A stretch of DNA of 64,000 nt from positions 839,166 to 903,165 of the forward strand of contig CM057158.1 in the NCBI GenBank assembly GCA_029962745.1. Reading direction: 5' to 3'. The position numbers were made by a program, and so were the translations under genes. The notes below the pieces were generated by a model. It made no database searches and was not told the DNA's origin. It saw only the letters and a program-made list of their open reading frames with translations. This document shows, piece after piece, positions 48,301-57,300 of the stretch (its first letter is position 1; every line of letters starts with the position of its first letter). This DNA is from Echinometra lucunter (Eukaryota > Echinodermata > Echinoidea > Camarodonta > Echinometridae).

Positions 48301-51300
48301 TTGCCCTTGACCGCACGTGGCAAAAGAAAGGCCGACCGGAAAACAAACATAAAAAAAAAGTGGTTGTGGTTCAATAAGCTGAAAAGACTGAAAATGAATT
48401 TGAAAGTGCCAATTCATGACAAGCAGTTCTCCGATTATTGGGGGCACGGCTGCCCATAATGACACAAACTTACGGTTTAAGTATTATTATGCTCCTTAAA
48501 TGTCTTCATTATTGCTCATAGTTATGAGGATGAACAATCTAAAATTCTTATCGGCATTCAACTCTCTCTTTTTCTCTTCGTTCTTCCCTTCCTTCTTTCA
48601 TTGTACATGAATTTGCCAGGTGTAATGCTCTAAAGTTTTTGTCTTTCTATTTTTCCACCAAGATGTTTTGAAACTATTCCTTCAGAGGATCGAGACCTGC
48701 CTCGATAGCAAAGTATTTCCAATTCTCAATGCTCTAAGGAACCACACTATTCCTCCTATTAGTCGGTTAGACAGTCCTATTTAGCTAACAGTGTAACCTA
48801 GAAAAGTTCTTTCCGTTGAAGTTTTTTCATTGATTAAGGTTCCTATGTAGTTTATGAACATTTTCAGCTTGGTTGCCCGAACAGCAACCTTGAGCAATTT
48901 GCATAATTTGCATAAATCTGTATGAGTATAGGATTTACAGCACAAAGACAACTTACACAGAACGTTCAAACTGAACTACATGCCAATTGTGCGGTGATAT
49001 AGAACTTTCATTGCGTTGTCAATCTTGTGAATTCAACCTTTGATGAAACGAAACAACCTTATACACACAATCAGATACGGATGCACATCCGATTAGGGGT
49101 TTGTGGGACATGGAAATCAGTTCAGTGTTATTTTTACAATTAGAAATCACGTTTTTGTACTAAGAATCATGTCGATATCGACTTAATATGTGTAAACAAC
49201 TGTAAGTGTGCTTTTTTGCACCTAGATTGAGAATAGGCCTGCTCCTAATGAACCGGTATTAATGTGCGCAAGCAGGTTGGCAGCCTTCTTGTATTGTTTT
49301 AGTTCCTTTGGGGGTACCTCTATGCCGTATGGATTAAATCAACGTTATTTGAACACCCAAACACCACAAGTATGTTTCCAATTCATTGTACATTTCAAAG
49401 ATATGTTTTTTTTTTTAATATGATTGTTGCAGTCATAGAGTGCATAATGATGTATCTATTTAACTATAAGACTTTGTATTTTGATAAAATGCGAGAGCCC
49501 AAATATTTTCAACCACTGATATGTGATTCAGTGCGTGAACGCTACTTAATTCCGACTAGAATATGGCTGCAGTAAACTTCTTTTTTTTTAAGATGGGCCT
49601 TAACGAAGAATATATACCGCTATTAGTACCATTCTTAAACCCTGACTTGTAATTGCAAAAATATGTTAAAACTCTATTCTACATCCCTACAAAACCCCTA
49701 TTTTATGGAAGTACATGTATCACACATCAAATTATGCAAATTGCTCAAGGTTGCTGTTTGGGTAACCAAGCTGAAAATGTTCATAAACTACATAGAAACC
49801 TAAATCAATGAAAAAACTTCGACGGAAAGAACTCTTCTAGGTTTGTAAATTGTCAAACCGACTATACTGAAAATGTGTTTTGGTTACGTGAATGTTATAC
49901 CTTTCTTTCTCATCGCTCTTTTTGTCCTATGATTTCTCCCTTTGCTCGAAATACGACGGAACGAAAATCTACATCAAGGCTGAACTGCTTTTTTTTCTTT
50001 TTAAACATTCCCTGATATAAACACACTACGTGGAGGACCACAAAAGGCGTGCCATTACGGGTCAGATTACTCCCAATACCTCTATTTATTTTATTTCATT
50101 CATTCTTCTTTATGATAATAATAATAAAAAATGGGTAATCCCATTCAAGCAGCAAGGCCTGCTTTCCAAGGAAGATATACTGTAAAAAAAAATCACATCC
50201 CCAATATCATACTATAAAGAGAACAATAGACAATAAAACTACATTATTTGAAATGTGAAATTTATGAAGACGGAGAATGGGATAAAGAGAGAAAGGGGGA
50301 GAGAGACAGAAAACATAAGGAGAAAGAAGAATGCATGTATGAAACTTACGAAAGGAAGATATTAGCTAACCACTTAATTGGATGTCGAGGACGTTTAAAT
50401 GTATATAAAAGGCGCTTTAAAAAAAAAAAATTGAGATTGATTTCCAGACTTGATTTCTCCGGCCCTTTAAAACTCTTTGCGCCTTCCATAACACCCTCAC
50501 CTACAGCACTCGACCTCTTTCTCATTTATTCCTTGCATAACTCTTACATTCTATTTTTTCACTCCACATCTCTTGCTACTCTGAAGAATGCAGACGGGCC
50601 GAAAAACAGCAAGCCTGGGAGATAGGAACAAAGTTGAATAATTTGCAATTTAAAAAAAAAAGTATGCACCTTCGGATGGACTGTCCATACTTTCTAAACC
50701 GGCATCTTCTACATCCAACATCTGTCTGCCTGCATCATCGCTCGTTTATACCTTTCTTAAGCCAGTCTGTTCCCAAAACTGAAAATGTCGCCAATTTCTA
50801 TGCCGCTACAACACATTAATGAGCTACATTTTGCACCCTCAAGGGTGTAGAGTTGTAGGTAGGCACTTTTGAGGCGACTGTAAAGTGAGGGGCAAAAATA
50901 ATCATGTCTGAGAAGTTAAGACTAGAAATGAATCCGGGTATAAATGGATAAAGTGCACCCATTGCTTCGTCAACTCCTCGTGGCGCAGTGGTTTAAGCCA
51001 CTGTCAGAGCTCGATATGTTACTAGGTATGCCAGTCAAGGGTTCGAATCCCCGTGACGCTGGCAATTTTTTGTCTTTATGAAATTGATGACAATGGCGTT
51101 TATTATGACAGCATGGTTAAAGTATGATAGATATTCTTCAACGAGGTCGCTGATAGAAGAACCTCGTCACCCTCACTTCAGTCGCCTCAAAAGTGCCTAC
51201 CAGAGTTGTACCCTCTAGGAAAGGTGAAAATTTGCACCCTTTTGAACGGAAAAATTTCTACACCCTTAAAGTTGCATTTATTTTATCTATTTATCTATTT

Positions 51301-54300
51301 ATTCTCGTACATTTATACAGAGTGGCCTGATCAGCATTAAAAAAAACATACCAAATGCAAAACAAAGCGAAAAAGCATAACATGATGAAAGGGTATAACG
51401 AAATCGAATAGCATAATATAAAAACGGAAATATTACGGGATAAAAATGGCAAGATACAAAACACGTTGACATTAAAACAAGCTGGTCTTCCTCAGGGCTT
51501 TGCATGTTATAAAAATGGACGAAATAAAAAATAACTCATAGAATAAGAAATTTTCATGAAAACGGATTAATTAACGTGCAAGATGAGCTTTTAAAAGTCT
51601 AAGGCATTGTATTACACAGTGAGAATCAATTTTAGCAACTTATAAATATCAACACACAAAAAAAAAACATTAAAAAAAAAACATACAGCATCGACTGGGT
51701 ATTGAGTTAACGTTAATCATAACTAACCTTTCATTTTAAGTGTGTATACTTAAGCACTAGCTTTACTAGAAGTTAAGAACACACTCTACTGTTATTTTAC
51801 AATCGACAATGCGATAATGTTTACCCCAGCGTGAAGAGCATTGGTCTCGTAAATAATAGCAACCTTGGTCCACCCATATTCCTCCATTATAGCGAGCTGG
51901 ACCAGATTGATCTCGGCTGCACTGGCGATCGTACGGAAGAAATACGGGAAGAGATTCCGGTCAGATAGCGTGATCAATGATGATGCATACGCCATCTAGG
52001 TTAAAGGAAGAAAGAAACAAAAATACACAAAAATCAGTGAAAATGCCATGCTAAAGGTGTTTTATAGCGCATTTTCCTTGCAGGTACAAAATTGTACCAT
52101 TTTATAACACGCTTTTGTTAATTGAAGTTTCAAGCAATACAATCCACTGTATAGCAAAGCAAATGGGACTTAAAAGATCCTTCATTTAATCAACAGAATG
52201 TAACTTGTTGTCTGAATGAAAACTAACATAGCGTAGTAGATTCATGCACCGTAAGAATGAATGCAAATCGGCAATAGGAATAAATCTAATTTCACAGTCA
52301 AATGAATCTAATTCACAATACCAATAATCGAATTAACTATGGAGTTAATCAAATTGTCGAATAATAATTATCATGCTCTTGCTGTACCAAAGCATTCCAA
52401 GAGAATGTATCTTCATTCGCTCAAACGCCATGTTTTTTGCTGTTCAATATACCTATTTGCTTCTTGGTGGTGGTTTTATAATTATGTATATAAACTGTCG
52501 CTTATAAAGTTGGAATAAAATGGTTTACATCCATAGACCTGTTTACTATAATGTATTCAAATTTATGCACGTTTCTCTCCTGAACCCTTGGTTACCAACT
52601 ATTCAGTTCACCTGGTATGCATAATGCCACCTAAATAGATGGAATCCGGTTTGCAATACATTAGTTGTTGCTATGTCTGGCAAGCTTCTTAGTTGTCGAG
52701 GGAAACTTTTGTTCAACAAGTATGCATAAAATGAGTAAACAGGTCTATTTATGAAATGATTCTGATAATGATCTCCTCCTTGCTGTACCAAAGCATTCCA
52801 AGAGAATGTATCTTCATTCGCTCAAACGCCATGTTTTTTGCTGTTCAATATACCTATTTGCTTCTTGGTGGTGGTTTTATAATTATGTATATAAACTGTC
52901 GCTTATAAAGTTGGAATAAAATGGTTTACATCCATAGACCTGTTTACTATAATGTATTCAAATTTATGCACGTTTCTCTCCTGAACCCTTGGTTACCAAC
53001 TATTCAGTTCACCTGGTATGCATAATGCCACCTAAATAGATGGAATCCGGTTTGCAATACATTAGTTGTTGCTATGTCTGGCAAGCTTCTTAGTTGTCGA
53101 GGGAAACTTTTGTTCAACAAGTATGCATAAAATGAGTAAACAGGTCTATTTATGAAATGATTCTGATAATGATCTACTCCTAATAGATGAATACATACAC
53201 TCCCTGATTTTAGTGAACTGTGAGTAATTTTGTTCGTTTTGCGTAACTCATAAAGCATGCGTATGCTGGTAATTAAAGAAAGCATGGGACCTACGGCTTT
53301 AAGTCCCCTCTGCCGGTAATGACGAATAATTTTTTACTAAAGGCATTATTTTTGTAGGTCCTCGATATGTTTTTTAACCAAGGATCTCCTAGTAACGAGG
53401 GTATTGTTCACGCCCCTGGGAACGATTTTTAACCAACCTTTAGATAAAACCCTTTCCCCCACCGATCGGGTTGTGTCTTCTTTTTTTTTGTCACGACCAC
53501 AGACATTCCGTTTTTTATCTTCTTGAATAAAGGTTGCTCATAGCGACATACGACTTGTCTAATGCCTGCCAGACAAAGCAACAACTATTATGTATGCAAA
53601 GTGGATTCCATCCGTATAATGCTTATATAACAGGTGCATTAAATACTTTGTTATTTGCTGCTCCGGGAAGAAACATGCATAATTAAGAAAACATTATAGC
53701 ATGATGTAGCCGTGGGTATATACTGCGTAATATCGGTAACTTTCATGCTCCTCCACAAAAAGTTACCACCGCAGTTTCAAAGGTTCCTCGCATGTAAGCC
53801 TGTACAACGGAAGCGTCTTTATTTACGATACGAAAACAGACGCTCTTGATCACTGAAGGCAAATTTTCATAAATGATTTGAAGAAGTGGACACTATAGTG
53901 GACGCATTTGGGAAGATGATTATTGTGTCAATAAAAAGACAATGAACCGCAGTTATTAATGTAGATACTGAGAATAAAAGACCGCAAATTTGATCGGAAG
54001 TAGGACTTTGAATTTCGGAGTGGGAGAATTCCCTTGTCATAACAAAATCTTGTTCTATCCGTGCTCGTTATAACGGGAGTAGACTATACAAGCATTACCC
54101 AGGTATTGGGTATAAGGATCCTGGATTAACCAATGATTAGTTAAATATTCAACCAACCTTTGGTTTTTTAAATTAATTAAAATGAATTGCCCGACCATTT
54201 TGGTTTAATCAGATAATGGTTAAAAATTTGCTCAACCAACCCTTTGTTAAGACACTGAACCAACCATTGGGTATGATCTGAGGAGCCTGGATTAACCAAT

Positions 54301-57300
54301 AGTTAGTTAAATATTTGGCAAGAGTTCCATTATGTACCCCCACTAAAATAAAAACAAAAAAATACAAGGATATGACTTGGAATGATAGGTCTAATCATAA
54401 TATCAAATACTGCACATGGGAAAATGCGATGAATATCAGAATATTGATTTATTCCGATCCGTAAACCGTGCATTTCACATTGACATCGATTTATTTAGTC
54501 AGAAAAGTAAGAGCAGTGCATCATGGGAGTTAGACTACTCTTCACTTCTGGCTTATAATCATTACGAGACCCTTCACTTTCGGCGATCTCTCGCTATAGC
54601 TCAATAGGTTAGCGCATCGGTCTTGAGAGGAAGATGTCTCGGGCTCGAGTCACGGCGTCAGGCATGGTAAGTCGAGAAAAAACAGAGTTAAGAAGAAAAA
54701 AAGTAGAATATACGGTGTCTCTGAACTTCTTTTTTTTTTCAGCGGGGGGGGGGGGGGGTACATATGGAACTCTTTCCAAATATTTAACCAACCTTTGGGT
54801 AAAAACTGATTTTAAAATGAATTGCCCACCCATTTTAGTTTAACCCAACTAATGGTTAAAAATTTGCCCAACATAGTTAACCAACTAGTTAGGTAAAATG
54901 ATATTAACCAACAGTTGGTTAAGATAATTTTAACCACCCACTAGTTAAACTATTAACCAACCTTAGTTGTTTAAGATTTAACCAACTGTTGGGCTGTCCC
55001 CTAGTGATGGTTGGTTAAAATTTTAACCAATTTGGTTAAAAAAATGTTAGAGTGAAAGAGAAGTTAGAAGGAAAACAAAGAATAACATAAGAAAGATTTA
55101 ATGAGGAAATGATAGAACAATAACACAAAGAATAACATAACTAAAATGGAAAGAAGGGAAGATAGTTTATTATGACGTAATATAAACGCGTTTAGAAATG
55201 ATGTTGCGTTTATGCTTCCCCAGAAACCGTCTTTTTGGAGAAACACCGATTGTAAACGCACCTTTTTGTGAGTTTACGATAGGCGTTTTAGATCGGCGTT
55301 TAAACGAAAATAGAAAGGACGCAACCGTGTTTTGAACTAAACGCGTAACAAAAGCCTGATTTTGACCTGAAAATGGTAAGCATAAACGCACCCCAAATAT
55401 TATACGAGCGAGCGCAGCGAGCAGGAAAAAAACCCCTCTTTTTCATGGTCGTCATCAAAATACGATAATAAAATCCTCAATAAGATAAATACATATTGTA
55501 TCACCTGTCTGCCAAAAATGAAGTTATTTGGGCACCTAGCTTGCATGCAGTCCTAAACCATTTTGTTTCTACAAGTCAGCAAAGCTCTGTTTACACTAAA
55601 AAGTAGATTTGTCACTGAAAATCAGATGACTTTTATAATGTACATCTTCCTGCAGAATTCCATGATATTCGGACATCTCGCTGCTGGAATAATGTACTAC
55701 AACCCTCTTAAACCTTCCTGTCTGCCATGTATCACTGCAAAAAAGTTAGGCATTTCTTTTTGTATAACTTTGGGCAAACTGTTTTATTAATTTGTTTGTC
55801 AAGTTTAGCTCAATAATTGGGCAAACTCTCGATTTGACCAACTATTGGTCGAAATTTTGACCATCTCTCGGTGTTTTGTTGAACAGTTGGTCAAAATTTC
55901 GACCGACAATTGGTCACAATTTTTGCCCAACCCTTGTTGGTCAAGATTTTTGACCAACCTTTTTCGTATGTTCAATAGAGTACCAACGTTGGTCAAAAAT
56001 TTGTCATTTTTCGACCAACATTTTCATCTATGTTTCATTGTTTGTTTAATCTAATGGTTATTGTATTTGCTTAAGAATGTTTTACCTTGTCAACTGATTT
56101 GTAAATCTGTTACCAGTGATAAACAAATTTCCGTATGGACAACAAATACTTAATTTCAATTTCAAGAGTGCTTGCTGCGAAAACATTTTATTTCCAGATT
56201 TATGAGCGAGAAAAAGACTTATTGCACAGCTAAGAGCACAAAGCCCCGCAAAATGGGTGCGGGGTTCCATGATATTTGGGTTTCTCGCTGCTGGAATAAT
56301 TTACAACAACCCTCTAAAACCTTCCTATCTGCCATGCAGAATCATCTATGATTCGTTGCTTGTTTAATCTAATGGTTATTGTATTTGCTTAAGAATATTG
56401 ATTTATTCCGACCCGTATTTGCTTAAGAATGTTTTACCTTTTCAACTGATCTGTAAATTTGTTACCAGTGAAAAACAAATTTTCGTATATGGACAATAAA
56501 TACTTGCTGCGAAAACATTTTATTTCCCGATTTATGAGCGAGAAAAGATTTATTGCACAGCTAAGAGCACAAAGCCACGCAAAATTCTAATCTGCTGCTG
56601 CATAAAGAAAATCATAATAATGAAGAAGATGGGATGGGAATATAACTTATTGTGATGGGTGCTATGAATCGTGGGCGTACGCATGCAGTTGGTTCTGGGG
56701 TAGGGGGCAGCCCGCAGAAATTTCATGAAAAACAAAGAAATAAATGAATAAAATTTCAACACTGCATTGCCTTTGCCTCCGCCTCTACTGAAAAATTCCT
56801 CTCTACTGCCATGCACTGAACCGCAACACATTCTGTACTCCTGCAGGATCTAAGCTTCATTAATCTAAATAAATCATAACTGATGATCGGTAAATTGATG
56901 AGTGGATCATTTTGAAGTAGGGAAAAAATATTCCAACTTTACGAGCAACAGTGTATAAAGGATATGATACAAATCTAGGGTAGGATAAGGGTTACTTAGT
57001 CGGTATATAAAACGGTGGTAGACCAAAATGGCAGTTGTGGTGAGCTTTGTATACTTTGATATTGACTCCATAATTGTGATTTTGTATTAATTGGATTTAT
57101 TTGGCATGTCGATAGATGCTTTATATTAAAACATCAACAGGGTCAGTAAACTTGTCATCTAGATCAGTACTGATGACGATACAAAAAAAATGAATATTTC
57201 TAAAAAGATGAAGAATCTCCATCTTTAAAAATCCAGATTTAGCTTGCACAGACGCATTTTGCGACTTTTGATAATGTATTCTTTGAATATTGAAATTGAA

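Larger units (their letters stand above)
54100..55035. repeat. array of TTAACCAAC/GTTGGTTAA palindromic units
   Basis: Degenerate self-complementary units (TTAACCAACAGTTGGTTAA and variants) recur at 20-45-bp spacing. Two ~90-bp blocks (about 54145-54240 and 54775-54870) share AAAATGAATTGCCC and GGTTAAAAATTTGC. Interrupted by the element at 54317-54777. Confidence 0.8.

Noticed and set aside
50972..51062. Functional tRNA-Leu or tRNA-Ser gene
   Set aside because: A and B boxes are good, but the anticodon arm does not pair and the acceptor stem is not convincing.
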